DNA of 64,000 nucleotides from Phycisphaerales bacterium (GCA_016709445.1 JADJMV010000007.1:124001-188000), one strand, 5' to 3'; shown: positions 35,372 to 44,729, numbered from the stretch's first letter. Program-made: numbers and translations. The notes: generated from the sequence alone by a model not told the origin.

Positions 35372-36166
35372 TTAGGGGCAGGCTTGGCGGTCGAGGTACC
35401 AGCGGAGGGCGCCGCCGAGGGGGCGGACGCCGAGGATCGGGGCGTCGGCGGGCTCGGGGGGTGCCGCGATGATCCGGGCGATGGCGTCGCGCTTGCCCGC
35501 GCCGGTCACCATGACCGCGAGGAAGCGGGCGGCGTTGAGCATCTCGTAGGTGAGTGTCATGCGCCGGGGTGGCGTGACGGCGGGTCCGTCGTTGAAGACG
35601 GTGAGCCGACCGGCCGGGGCCATGAGCGCCGGCGAGCGCGGGAAGAGGCTCGCGGTGTGGAGGTCGGCGCCCATGCCGAGGAGCACGTAGTCGAGCCGGT
35701 CGTGGCCCTTCTCACGCCACTCGAGGGCGTCGCGGAGGTCGCGCTCGTAGGCCTCGTCGCCGCCCTCGTCGAGCACCGGCATCGGGTGCGTCTGGCTCGT
35801 GGGGATATCGGAATGGTCGAGAAAGATCTCGGCGATGGTCTTCCAGTTCCGCCGGTCGTCGTTGTCGGGCACGCAGCGCTCGTCGACCTGCCACAGGTGC
35901 GTCTTCTTCCAGGGGAAGTCGCGGAGGCGGGGGTCGTACATGAGGCGGGTGTAGAGCGGCTCGGGGGTGGACCCGCCGGAGAGGGCGAGGTGGAAATCGC
36001 CGAAGGCGCGGACGCAGGACTTTGCCTGGATGAGCATGTCGGCCGCGATGGCGTCGATGAGGTCGTCGACGCTCTCGCGGACGAGCACCTCGCCGGGGAG
36101 GTTGGGCTTGGGCGGCGGGGAGTCGATGGGGATGGGATCTTGGGCAGGCTCGGGCATTGGCATCAT
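35372..36166 (-). CDS. pgl: 6-phosphogluconolactonase
   Basis: 264 residues from ATG 36166; a GTG at 36241 inside zwf and ATGs at 36163/36157 are alternatives. Family motifs: HLALSGGSTPEPLY (substrate loop), WQVDERCVPDNDDRRNW and LLGMGADLHTASLFP. It hydrolyses 6-phosphogluconolactone, the product of the enzyme encoded directly upstream. The start lies ~60 bases after the zwf stop, so they form a two-gene operon in pathway order. gnd is not in the window. Confidence 0.93.
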   Translation of the reverse strand: MMPMPEPAQDPIPIDSPPPKPNLPGEVLVRESVDDLIDAIAADMLIQAKSCVRAFGDFHLALSGGSTPEPLYTRLMYDPRLRDFPWKKTHLWQVDERCVPDNDDRRNWKTIAEIFLDHSDIPTSQTHPMPVLDEGGDEAYERDLRDALEWREKGHDRLDYVLLGMGADLHTASLFPRSPALMAPAGRLTVFNDGPAVTPPRRMTLTYEMLNAARFLAVMVTGAGKRDAIARIIAAPPEPADAPILGVRPLGGALRWYLDRQACP

Positions 36167-36227
36167 TGTGGTATGTTCGGCGAAGGGGTGCTTTCCGCTG
36201 GCCAAAGGATCGGCTCGGAACTCGACA

Positions 36228-37772
36228 CTATCGCACCTCACCGACGATGGGATTGTGCCAACGCCCGCCGTCGGGCGTCATCAGATCGTCGGCGTGGTCC
36301 GGTCCCCACGAGCCGGGCTTGTACGTCTCGATCCCCGCCCGCAGCCGATCCGAATTCAGGAACGGCTGCACGATCTTCCACCCGCTCTCCACCTCGTCGC
36401 GGTGCTTGAAGAGGGTGCGGTCGCCGCGGACGGCGTCGAGGATGAGGGGGCCGTAGGCGTCAATGTGTTCGCCACCGAACCGCTCGACATAATCCATGTC
36501 GAGCTTGGTGGTCTCGATCTTCAGCCCGGAGCCGGGCACCTTGCCCGCCACGCGCAGGCTGATGCCCTCGCTCGGGGCGATGTTGATGATGAGACGGTTG
36601 GGCGGCTCGGCGGGCGGGGCGGCGCCGAGACGCTCGAAAACATCGAGCGGCGGGGCACGGAAGAGGACGACGACCTCGGTGAGCTTGGCCGCCATGCGCT
36701 TCCCGGAGCGGATGAAGAAGGGCACCCCCGCCCAGCGCCAGTTCTCGAAGCCGACGCGGATGGCGCCGAATGTTTCGGTGCGCCGAGCGGGGTCGACGCC
36801 TTCTTCGTCGACATATGCGGGTCCGTCCGGCCCCGCGCCGTAGCGTCCGAGGGCGCCCCAAGCCCATGCCTCGTCCTCATTCTGAGCGATGCGGGAGCAC
36901 CCGAGCAGCTTGATCTTCTCGCGGGCGATCGCGTCGGCCGAGTAGTTCGAGGGCGGCTCCATCGCGACAAGCGCCAAGACCTGAAGCAGGTGGCTCTGGA
37001 TCATGTCCCGCACCGCCCCCGCGCCGTCATAGAAGGTCCCGGCGCGACTGCCCACCCCCAGCGTCTCCGCGGCCGTGATCTGCACGTGGTGCACGTGCGT
37101 GCGGTTCCACAGCGGCTCGAAGATCGCGTTGGCCAGGCGCATCACCAGGATGTCCTGCACCAGCTCCTTGCCCAGGTAGTGGTCGATGCGGTAGGTCGCG
37201 TCCTCTTCGAACACGCGCCCCAGGGCGCGGTTGAGCGAGCGGGCGGTCTCCAGGTCGGTGCCGAAGGGCTTCTCGATGATGATCCGTTGCCAGGGCAGGC
37301 TCTTGGGGTCGAGCGCGCACCAGCGTTTACCCTCGCCGACCAGCCCCGCGTCGCCGATGGCCTGGATGATCGGCTCGTAGAGATTGGGAGAGACAGAGAG
37401 GTAGAAAAGCAGGTTGGGCATGCCCTGGGCTCGGAGCAGATTCCTCTCGCGCCCCAGGCGGGTGATGCACTCGCGGATACCGGCGTAATCCTCGGGCTTG
37501 GCGGCGTCGGCGGCGTGATAGTGCAGGCGGCGGGCGAATGCCTCGTATCGAGAGGCGTCGAAGCCGCCCGAGTGCTTCTTCACGGCCTCACGCATGCGGG
37601 CCCGGAAGTCCTCGTCGGAGAGCTGGGAGCGGGAGATGCCGACGATCGTGAGGTCGTCGGGCAGTTGGCCCATGCCATCGAGGTCGTAGAGGGCCGGGAT
37701 GAGCTTCCGGGCGGTGAGGTCGCCCGAGGCGCCGAAGATCACGATCAGGCAGGGCTCGACGGGGGTTGGCAT
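36228..37772 (-). CDS. zwf: Glucose-6-phosphate 1-dehydrogenase
   Basis: 514 residues from ATG 37772. Rossmann fingerprint IFGASGDLTARKLIP near the N-terminus, active-site RIDHYLGKELVQD (catalytic His in RIDHYLGK), EKPFG and the C-terminal substrate domain. It oxidises glucose-6-phosphate to the lactone, producing NADPH, which also supports the peroxide and Msr defences coded nearby. A 27-bp-arm inverted repeat lies just upstream, shared with the divergent thiE promoter region. Confidence 0.96.
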   Translation of the reverse strand: MPTPVEPCLIVIFGASGDLTARKLIPALYDLDGMGQLPDDLTIVGISRSQLSDEDFRARMREAVKKHSGGFDASRYEAFARRLHYHAADAAKPEDYAGIRECITRLGRERNLLRAQGMPNLLFYLSVSPNLYEPIIQAIGDAGLVGEGKRWCALDPKSLPWQRIIIEKPFGTDLETARSLNRALGRVFEEDATYRIDHYLGKELVQDILVMRLANAIFEPLWNRTHVHHVQITAAETLGVGSRAGTFYDGAGAVRDMIQSHLLQVLALVAMEPPSNYSADAIAREKIKLLGCSRIAQNEDEAWAWGALGRYGAGPDGPAYVDEEGVDPARRTETFGAIRVGFENWRWAGVPFFIRSGKRMAAKLTEVVVLFRAPPLDVFERLGAAPPAEPPNRLIINIAPSEGISLRVAGKVPGSGLKIETTKLDMDYVERFGGEHIDAYGPLILDAVRGDRTLFKHRDEVESGWKIVQPFLNSDRLRAGIETYKPGSWGPDHADDLMTPDGGRWHNPIVGEVR

Positions 37773-37791
37773 GGGGGGATCGTACCGCCGA

Positions 37792-37874
37792 TTGTGGTGC
37801 AGGCGTCCAGCCTGCACGACGCCCACCCGCGGGGCGACCCAAAGCCCCGTGCAGGCTGGAAGCCTGCACCACAA
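37792..37874. repeat. Long inverted repeat between zwf and thiE
   Basis: 27-base arms (37792-37818 and 37848-37874) with one mismatch, a 29-base loop, and nested smaller palindromes (GTGCAGGC..GCCTGCAC). The arm begins TTGTGGTGCAGGC. It occupies most of the gap between divergent starts. From memory, GTGCAGGCTTCCAGCCTGCAC-like palindromes are dispersed in planctomycete genomes. Confidence 0.9.
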
Positions 37875-37899
37875 CCTCTGGAGGTTCTATCGTCTCTGG

Positions 37900-38937
37900 A
37901 TGTCGCTCCCCCGGCTCATCGACGCCAACGCCAATCGGGCCCGCGAGGGGCTGCGGGTGCTCGAAGACCTGGCGAGGTTCGTGCTCGCCGACGAGGATCT
38001 GTGCTCGCGCCTGAAGGCCGTGCGCCACGGGCTGGGCAACGCTCTGACCTCGCTGCCGATCGATCGGGGGTCGCTGCTCGCCTGGCGGGACACGGCGGGA
38101 GACGTGGGGACGGGCGTGAAGGGGGCGGGGGAGGGCGAGCGTGCGGGGCTTCCCGCGATCGCGGCCGCAGCGGCCGGCCGGCTCGCCGAGGCGCTCCGGG
38201 TCATCGAGGAGGGGGCCAAGGGGCTCCGGGCGCCCGAGGCCGCGGCGGAGGTCGAGCGGCTCCGCTACCTCGCCTACGACGCGGCCGGGCAGACCGAGCG
38301 GGCGCTGGGGACGGGCCGCGCCCGGCAGTGGCGATTGTGCGTGCTCATCACCGAGTCGCTCTGCACCCACCACGCCTGGGACCGCGTCGCGGAGCTGGCG
38401 ATCGAGGGCTGGGCCGACTGCGTGCAGTTGCGAGAGAAGACGCTCGACGGGGCCGAGCTGGTGCGCCGAGCGCGGCGGCTGGTGGAGCTCGCCCACCCCA
38501 GGGGCGTGAGCGTCATCGTCAACGACCGCGTGGACATCGCCCTCGCGGCCGGGGCCGATGGGGTCCACGTCGGCCAGGGGGATATGGCGGTCCGCGATGT
38601 ACGTCGCGTCGCGGGGAACGCATTGCTCGTCGGCGTGAGCACGTCGAGCGTGGAGCAGGCCCGCGAGGCGGCACGCGAGGGCGCTGACTATTGCGGCCTG
38701 GGGCCGATGTTCCCGAGCACGACCAAGGCAAAGAACAGGCTCGCGGGGCCGGAGTACCTGCGGGAGTATCTGAAGGATTCGGCGTGCGCGAGATTGCCGC
38801 ATCTGGCGATCAGCGGGATCACGGAGAAGAACATCGGCGAGCTGCAGGCCGCGGGGTGCCGGGGTGTGGCGGTGAGTTCGGCGGTGTGTGGGGCACCGGA
38901 TCCACTGGCAGCGTGCCGGAAGCTCGCGCCTGTGTGA
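37900..38937 (+). CDS. thiE: Thiamine-phosphate synthase with N-terminal helical domain
   Basis: 345 residues. The C-terminal ~210 residues are a ThiE TIM barrel: VQLREKTLDG, VIVNDRVDIALAAGADGVHVGQGD, VGVSTSS, GADYCGLGPMFPSTTK and AISGIT. It joins HMP-PP and thiazole phosphate into thiamine phosphate. The first ~130 residues (RLIDANANRAREGLRVLEDLARFVL...) are the helical extension known from ThiE of planctomycetes and Bacteroidetes. Start ATG 37900 is the first in frame after the inverted repeat; GGAGG is 15 bases upstream, which is long. Confidence 0.93.
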   Translation: MSLPRLIDANANRAREGLRVLEDLARFVLADEDLCSRLKAVRHGLGNALTSLPIDRGSLLAWRDTAGDVGTGVKGAGEGERAGLPAIAAAAAGRLAEALRVIEEGAKGLRAPEAAAEVERLRYLAYDAAGQTERALGTGRARQWRLCVLITESLCTHHAWDRVAELAIEGWADCVQLREKTLDGAELVRRARRLVELAHPRGVSVIVNDRVDIALAAGADGVHVGQGDMAVRDVRRVAGNALLVGVSTSSVEQAREAAREGADYCGLGPMFPSTTKAKNRLAGPEYLREYLKDSACARLPHLAISGITEKNIGELQAAGCRGVAVSSAVCGAPDPLAACRKLAPV

Positions 38938-39068
38938 GCCAGTAACTTGGGTTGTCGCGAATCGACGGAGCCGCGTGCGTGAGCACGCGGAAGGGGGTTC
39001 GAGTCGACCACGCGCGGTGATGTACCGACGGCTGTTCCTGCGCACCTGAGCCGGGGGGGGGGAGGCGT

Positions 39069-39398
39069 CCGCGTGCTGACGCACGCGGCTCTGATGGACC
39101 GGCGCGGTGGTGTCTGGACGTCCGTTCCGCGTGCTGACGCACGCGGCTCTGATGGACTGGCGCGGCGGTGTCTGGATGGCCGTTCCGCTGCTCACGCACG
39201 CGGCTCTGGTGGACTGGCGCGGAGGTGTCTGAACGGCCGTTCCGCGTGCTGACGCACGCGGCTCTGATGGACCGGCGCGGTGGTGTCGGGATGGCCGTTC
39301 CGCGTGCTGACGCACGCGGCTCTGATGGACTGGGCGGTGGTGTCTGGATGGCCGTTCCGCGTGCTGACGCACGCGGCTCTGGTGGGCTGGTGACTTCT
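39069..39398. repeat. Tandem array of six ~58-bp units with palindromic core
   Basis: Units start at 39069, 39127, 39185, 39242, 39300 and 39357 (periods 58, 58, 57, 58, 57). Each begins with the near-palindrome CCGCGTGCTGACGCACGCGG and continues CTCTGATGGACYGGCGCGGTGGTGTCTGGATGGCCGTT. The third unit has a degenerate palindrome. A single related palindrome (CCGCGTGCGTGAGCACGCGG) lies at 38971-38990. No gene in 38938-39407. Confidence 0.95.
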
Positions 39399-39407
39399 CT
39401 GGATCGT

Positions 39408-39941
39408 TCAACCCACCACACGATCAAAACCCAGCGCCCGCCGCAGATCGACCAACTGCCCCGAGTGCATCGAGTTGTGCAGGTTCACACGGTTGATGAG
39501 ATCGCGCATCGGGAGCTGCGACTTGCCCCAGGGGGCGAGGGCGTCGAGTTGGGCGTCGGTGGCGTGGCGAACAGCCTCGGCAAAGCGGGCCGCGGCTGCG
39601 TTGAAGACCTCCTGGCAGCGCGCGACGCTCGGGTAGACGCCCGCGTCGGTGACGGGTTTGGAGCCGAAGGCGACGCCCTCGGTGCCGAAGCGGGTGGGCG
39701 GTGAGCCGGCGCTGTGCTGCACGCCCTGCTCGTAGTCGCGCTCGGGGAGCGGCTTGCCATCGAGCTGGGCCGCGAGTCGGTGCATGGTGAGCGCGCAGTG
39801 GCCGAGGGTCCAGGCGAAGTGGTTGGGCAAGCCGGGGGCCTGGGCGGCACGGTTGGCGTCGGTAAACCCGGCGAAGTAGCGTGTGGCCAGGGGAGTCGAA
39901 GCTTCGATCATCCAGGCGAGCGTCTCGGATCGGCTGGGCAT
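39408..39941 (-). CDS. DinB-like four-helix protein
   Basis: 177 residues from ATG 39941 with GGAG upstream (GTG 39953 is possible). DinB/YfiT fold: helix 1 around MIEASTPLATRYFAGF, metal-binding His in TLGHCALTMHRL and a C-terminal HNSMHSGQLVDLRRALG. These bind a divalent metal with three histidines and are often thiol-S-transferases or stress proteins. Substrate not predictable. The tandem array begins right after its stop. Confidence 0.85.
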   Translation of the reverse strand: MPSRSETLAWMIEASTPLATRYFAGFTDANRAAQAPGLPNHFAWTLGHCALTMHRLAAQLDGKPLPERDYEQGVQHSAGSPPTRFGTEGVAFGSKPVTDAGVYPSVARCQEVFNAAAARFAEAVRHATDAQLDALAPWGKSQLPMRDLINRVNLHNSMHSGQLVDLRRALGFDRVVG

Positions 39942-40013
39942 GGGGGTCTCCACGGGGTTGTCGAGCGGGCCGCGGGATTGCTCCGTATGCGCACTCCCGG
40001 AGGGAAGTTCGGT

Positions 40014-41729
40014 CTAGTGGAGGATGCTCAGGCTGACCTTCTTCTCGACCTCGTCCACAGGGCGGGCGATCAGGTCGTAGCCGCTCGAGCCGACGATCAC
40101 GCAACGGACGAGCTCGCCGGGGCTGAGCGGTGTACGGCTCTGGACGAACGTCGCCGCGTCGATCGCCGGGGCTTGGAAGTAGGTCCGGCCCTGGTAGAGC
40201 TTCCCGCCCTCGCCGACCCCGGTGGTCGCGACCGCCTCCGCGCCGGTCGCCTTGTCGATCAGCACGTCGAATCGGTGCCCGGTATTGATCGGGTCGTGCT
40301 CGTCGAACTGCTCGGCGATATAGCCCGCCTGCTCGAAGGCGATCTGCTGCTGCAACTCGAGGATGTCCTCCTTGCGGCGGCGCTTCACCTCGGGAGGCAC
40401 GGCGAGGTCGCGGTCCTCTTCCATGGTGCCGGCGGGTGTGCCGGGCTCGGGTGAGTATTCGAAGACGCCGAGGGCGTCGAATCCGATCTCGTCCACGAAC
40501 TCGAGGAGCTGCTCGTGATCGTCCTCGTTCTCGCCCGGGAAGCCGCTGATGAAGGTCGTGCGTATCGCCATGCCCGGCACGCGGTCTCGCAGCTTGTGCA
40601 TAAGGTCGCGCTGCTGCTCGGCGGTGACCTTGCGGCGCATCAGATCGAGCATGCGCTGCGAGGCGTGCTGGAGGGGGATGTCGATATAGGGGAGCAGACG
40701 GCCACGCGCGGCGATCTCGGCGATCGAGTCGATGAATTCGTCGCGGAAGTTGCTGGGGTAGGCGTACATCAGGCGGATCCAAGCGGGCGAGCCGGTGGCG
40801 ACGGCGGCCGCATCGATCGCCTCGAGCAGAGCGGGCAGGCCGCCCCGCGCCCCGTCCCAGCCGGCGCCGATGTCGTCGCCGTAGCTGGTGGTGTCCTGGC
40901 CGATGAGGTTGAGCTCAAAGGCGCCGTCGGCGAGCAGCTCACGGACCTCCTGCGCGATCCGGTCGAGGGGTTTGGAGCGCATCTTGCCGCGGATGGAGGG
41001 GATGGTGCAGAAGGCGCACTTCTGGTTGCAGCCCTCGCTGATGCGCAGGTAGGCGTAGTGGCGCGGGGTGAGGCGCAGTCGTGCCGAGTCGTCCTCGAAG
41101 TAACCCAGTCCCTTGCCGTCCTTGCCGTTCACGGTGAGGCCCGTGACGTTCATGCCCCGGGTTTGGGCCGCCTGGAGCGCATTGCCGGCGATCCAGTACT
41201 TGGGCTGGCCCTCGGCCCCGAGGGCCTCCTGCCGGGCCGCGGGCACGCCGCGGACGGCCTCGACGACCTTGTCGCGGTCGAAGACGCCGACCATGGCGTC
41301 GATCCCCGGCTCCCACTCGAGCATCTTCGCCCGGTGGCGCTGCACGAGACAGCCCGCGACCACCACGCGCTTGACGAGCCCGGCCTGCTTGGCCCTGACG
41401 GCATCCTTGATGACAGCGAGGGACTCATCCTTGCTGGCCTCGAGGAAACCGCAGGTGTTGATGACGACCACGTCGGCGGGCTGGATGGGGTTGGACGGTC
41501 CGCCGCCCTCGCCGCCCGACGAGCGCGAGGACCGGCCCTCGACCCCCTGGGCGTCGTCGTGCTCCCAGTCACCGTCCTCGGCCTCGGCTGAAACCGGGAT
41601 CAGCCCGTCCTCGGCCAGCAGGCCCAGCATCTTCTCCGAATCGACGAGGTTCTTCGGGCAGCCGAGGCTGACGAAGGAGACGGTGCGGAGATCGGTCGTT
41701 TCGGGGCCGGTGGGGTTGGGGTCGGTCAC
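40014..41729 (-). CDS. rimO: Ribosomal protein S12 methylthiotransferase RimO
   Basis: 571 residues, ~120 longer than usual. N-terminal UPF0004 domain with SLGCPKNLVDSE, NTCGF and VAGCLVQR cysteines, radical-SAM CNQKCAFCTIPSIRGKMRS, and a C-terminal TRAM-like domain. LGCPKNxVDSE and the FCTIPSIRGKMRS context separate RimO from MiaB. Two insertions explain the length: a Ser/Gly-rich ~35 residues after PVSAEAEDGD in the first domain and ~50 residues before the radical-SAM core. It methylthiolates an aspartate of S12. Confidence 0.94.
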   Translation of the reverse strand: MTDPNPTGPETTDLRTVSFVSLGCPKNLVDSEKMLGLLAEDGLIPVSAEAEDGDWEHDDAQGVEGRSSRSSGGEGGGPSNPIQPADVVVINTCGFLEASKDESLAVIKDAVRAKQAGLVKRVVVAGCLVQRHRAKMLEWEPGIDAMVGVFDRDKVVEAVRGVPAARQEALGAEGQPKYWIAGNALQAAQTRGMNVTGLTVNGKDGKGLGYFEDDSARLRLTPRHYAYLRISEGCNQKCAFCTIPSIRGKMRSKPLDRIAQEVRELLADGAFELNLIGQDTTSYGDDIGAGWDGARGGLPALLEAIDAAAVATGSPAWIRLMYAYPSNFRDEFIDSIAEIAARGRLLPYIDIPLQHASQRMLDLMRRKVTAEQQRDLMHKLRDRVPGMAIRTTFISGFPGENEDDHEQLLEFVDEIGFDALGVFEYSPEPGTPAGTMEEDRDLAVPPEVKRRRKEDILELQQQIAFEQAGYIAEQFDEHDPINTGHRFDVLIDKATGAEAVATTGVGEGGKLYQGRTYFQAPAIDAATFVQSRTPLSPGELVRCVIVGSSGYDLIARPVDEVEKKVSLSILH

Positions 41730-41798
41730 GCGCAGATGTTAGGACCCCGCGCTACGCACCCTGGGCCCCCCGAGAGGCGCGGTGATCGCGGGCCCCGG

Positions 41799-42272
41799 TC
41801 AGGCCGAGAGGCGGTCCTCCCCGATCGCCTGCCGGCCGCCGGCCATGGGGTACGCCTTGTCCAGTCCCCGGGCCATGTCCCGATCGGTGGCGATCACGAA
41901 GGAACAGGAGTGGGGGATGGCCCATCCGGCGAATCGCATGGCCCGTGGGAGGGCCCGCTCGGTCGTCGCCACGATCAGTTCGCGGCCCTCGCGCCGCAGG
42001 GGCAGGATCTGGAACTGCCAAGCCTGACGCCGCTCGATCGCCGAGAGGACCTCCGGCTCGGCGGGCGAGGCTGGAATCGACACGCGGCCGGTCAACTCGG
42101 TGTATTGCGAAGCCCAGGCCCGCTCGACGTCGCGAGACGAGACTCCAAAGAGTTCCTCAGCCAGGACGCCGAAGGGGCGACCGCTGGTCGCCTGAGCCTC
42201 TACCACCGCCTCGCGCTGGGATTCGGTCAGCACCCCAAGGCGGACAAGCACATCTCCCAATCGGACCCGCAT
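41799..42272 (-). CDS. MshEN-domain protein (type II secretion ATPase N-domain, stand-alone)
   Basis: 157 residues from ATG 42272 behind AAGGGGAGGG. The first ~60 residues match the MshEN/GspE N-domain (RLGDVLVRLGVLTESQREAVVEAQ...FGVLAEELFGVS), and the rest also resembles GspE-II N-terminal sequence (AIERRQAWQFQILPLRREGRELIVATTE). The ATPase domain is absent. MshEN modules can bind cyclic di-GMP; whether this one does is not clear. The kinase at 7396-8769 carries a related module. Confidence 0.75.
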   Translation of the reverse strand: MRVRLGDVLVRLGVLTESQREAVVEAQATSGRPFGVLAEELFGVSSRDVERAWASQYTELTGRVSIPASPAEPEVLSAIERRQAWQFQILPLRREGRELIVATTERALPRAMRFAGWAIPHSCSFVIATDRDMARGLDKAYPMAGGRQAIGEDRLSA

Positions 42273-42861
42273 CGGCTTCCCTCCCCTTCGCATCGCCCGG
42301 ACCACCCCGCCCGGCGTGCCTGCTGCATCGGGCCGCATGACGGCAGGAGTGAGCGGCGGCCCGATCCCGTTTCCCTCGGTACGAGGCCTGCGCGGAGCGA
42401 GGAGACTGGCGAGAGATGCGGGGTTCTCCGGGTGGCGCCGCGGAGACGGGAAGAGCCGCCGGAAGTCTGTCAGAGTGGCTTGACACGACCGGCTCTGGCG
42501 AGGCCCGTGGGGGTCAACCGGGGCTCCACGGGACGAAAAAGTGGCCAGAATCCGCGCAGATCGGGGCCGGATTTCGAAAGTGCGCACCGGGATATGTGAT
42601 GTAAATGGATATGGGACAGCGATTTACAAGTGTTGAACGGTGTCGAATTCACGACATGCTGTCAGACGGTAATCTTGGCAACCTTTGGCCAGGCAGTCCG
42701 TATAAACGTGCGGCTCCAAGCGTCCTCAGCACCGGAATTGCCTCGGGGACGCGAGCGGTATTCATGTGCTTCTCCTCCAGCGATCCGGCGGCCCAGCGGC
42801 CGCCCGGGTCGCCTTTTGGGGTGCGCGTGCCCGGGGCGCGGGTCGGGCGTACATTGGTCGC
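42273..42861. other. Intergenic stretch, AT-richer island at 42580-42720
   Basis: 589 bases between divergent starts. 42273-42560 is GC-rich with no gene I can support. 42580-42720 is markedly AT-richer, with TATAAA at 42701, and probably holds promoters for both directions; no tRNA or hairpin of note. Confidence 0.5.
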
Positions 42862-43320
42862 GTGAGTCCCCCGATCAACGGTACGAATCAGACGGTTCTG
42901 GACGAGCGGGGAGTCATCCCCATCGTGGTGGGGGCGCACCTCCGGGCTGAGGTCGAGGACCGGCCCGTCGCTGCGGCTTTGAGGTCGGCCGTGGAGGCGA
43001 GGCTCCCCAGGGACTCCGGGCTGTGGGCCGTGGTGGTCTGCGACCTGTGGTACCTCAACCAGCCGAATCTGCGGAGCCGACCCAGCCTGAGCGTGGGCCG
43101 GCCCGAGTTAAACGCGTTCGGCGCTTTCCTGGCGGACAAACTCCCGAGCGTGCTCGCGGCGGACGATCGCCTGATCGTGCAATTGGATCCCGAGTTTCTC
43201 GATCCGGTCGCGTCCTGCTGGGGGGTCGATCCGGCGGCCACGGCGGAGGCCGTGCACGTCTTCGTCGAGCGGTGGCTTGAAGCGTTTGTCCGCGAGGCCG
43301 TCCGGGCGTCTTCGGGCTGA
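42862..43320 (+). CDS. Conserved hypothetical protein
   Basis: 152 residues from GTG 42862. No signal or membrane segment. It shows alternating strand/helix patterns: VIPIVVGAHLRAEVEDRPVAAALR, SGLWAVVVCDLWYLNQPNLRSRPSLSVGRPELNAFGAFL, and a C-terminal helix HVFVERWLEAFVREAV. The phrase SRPxLSVGxPExNAxxA suggests a conserved loop. Unknown function; convergent with mnmE, stops 6 bases apart. Confidence 0.65.
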   Translation: MSPPINGTNQTVLDERGVIPIVVGAHLRAEVEDRPVAAALRSAVEARLPRDSGLWAVVVCDLWYLNQPNLRSRPSLSVGRPELNAFGAFLADKLPSVLAADDRLIVQLDPEFLDPVASCWGVDPAATAEAVHVFVERWLEAFVREAVRASSG

Positions 43321-43326
43321 ACGGGG

Positions 43327-44680
43327 CTACTTTCCGACGCAGAAGGACGCGAAGATCCGTCCGAGGACATCATCGGGTGTGACGCGTCCGAGCACCTCAT
43401 CGAGCAAGCCCAGGGCTTCCCGGAGGCTCTCGGCGACAAGCTCCGGATCGCGGAGCGTCGGGCCCGCCTGGGCCATCCCGGCTTCGGTGGTTTCGAGCAC
43501 GCCGGCGGCTCGACCGATGGCCCCGGCGTGGCGGGCCAGGGCGACGGAGCACGATGCGCGAGCCCCGAGGCACAACTCGGAGATCGCGCGCCGGAGCAAC
43601 GAGATCTTCCAGCCATCCAGGGGCGCAGACCGCGAGATCAGCCGCATCCGGGAGGTCGGGGGCGGGGGGCAGGTCCGCCTTGGTGCGGACGCGGAGCATG
43701 GGCACGGTCGCGGGGGCGTCGAGCGGGGCGAAACGGGCCGTGTGATCGCAGTAGAGCAGGGCGTCGGCTTGGGCGAGCACCTCGCGGGCTCGGGCCTGCG
43801 CGGCCCGCGCGGCGGGGCCCGAAGCACACGCGTCGAGCCCGGGAAGGTCGGCCAGACGCACGGCGAGGCCGGGTCCTGCGGTCTCGTCGAGGTGGAGGTC
43901 CTCCACAATTGCGTCGCGGGTCACGCCCGGCTCGTCGGCCACGATGCTCCGCGGGCGCGCGAGCAGCGTGTTGAATAGCGTGCTCTTGCCGGCGTTTGGC
44001 GGGCCGACAAGGGCGACGAGCGGGGCGAGCCCCCGCGAGCCCTCGGCGGCCTGTCCGAGCGTGAAACCGGCCAAGCTCTGGCGCAGCGTGCGGAGCCGGA
44101 CAAGGAGCGTGCCGGGGGCGATGGGCACGACGTCCTCCTGGTCGGTGAAATCAATGCCGGCCTCGACGAGCGCCAGGAGGGCCGTGAGTTCCTCCGCCCA
44201 TCGGCGGTACACAGCGCCGGCTTGGCCGGTCGCGAGCCGTCGCGCGGCATCAAAGTCATCGGCGGAGTCGGCGGCGATCATGGCGGCGACGCCCTCGGCC
44301 TCGTCGAGCGACATGCGCCCGTTGAGGTAGGCACGCGCGGTGAACTCTCCCGGCCCCGCGCGCCGTACGCCCGAGACTCGGCAGCAGTGATCGAGGACGC
44401 GTTCGATCAGGTAGGGGTTGGCGGGCAGTGTGAATTCGGCGGTGTCCTCGCCGGTGTAGCTCGTGGGTGCTGGCGAGATTGTCGCCAGCACCGGGCAGCT
44501 CACAGGGCGTGCGCCGTCCAGCAAGAATTCGCCGGGCCACACGCCGCGGGTGTTCGCCGGGGCCCGGAGGAATCTATCGACGAGTTCCGTGGTATGCGGT
44601 CCGGAGCAACGGAGCACCGCCCTCTCGGACCTTCCCGGGGCACTGGCCAGGGCGATGATGGTGTCGCCGGGGGCGGGCAT
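43327..44680 (-). pseudogene. mnmE: tRNA modification GTPase MnmE, interrupted by one frameshift
   Basis: MnmE with MnmG modifies U34 of tRNAs. From ATG 44680 the reading gives the N-terminal folate-binding domain (DTIIALASAPGRSERAVLRCSG, GEFTARAYLNGRMSL), the G domain with G1 GPPNAGKS, G2 GVTRD, an unusual G3 DLPGL and G4 TKAD, then AVCAP. At the G4 run 43620-43623 it must shift by one base to continue LDGWKISLLRRAISEL...GRIFASFCVGK, the family C-terminus with its invariant cysteine. One extra C in GCGCCCCTGG explains it. Both halves look conserved: recent lesion or sequence error. It follows yidC, as in many bacteria. Confidence 0.85.
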
Positions 44681-44729
44681 GGCTCGGAGAGATCATCGGT
44701 GACGGGCGTGCGACGACGCCCGAAGGGGT

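Noticed and set aside
39069..39398. CRISPR array
   Set aside because: The sequence between the palindromes is the same in every unit, so there are no spacers; it is a plain tandem repeat. No cas gene is near.
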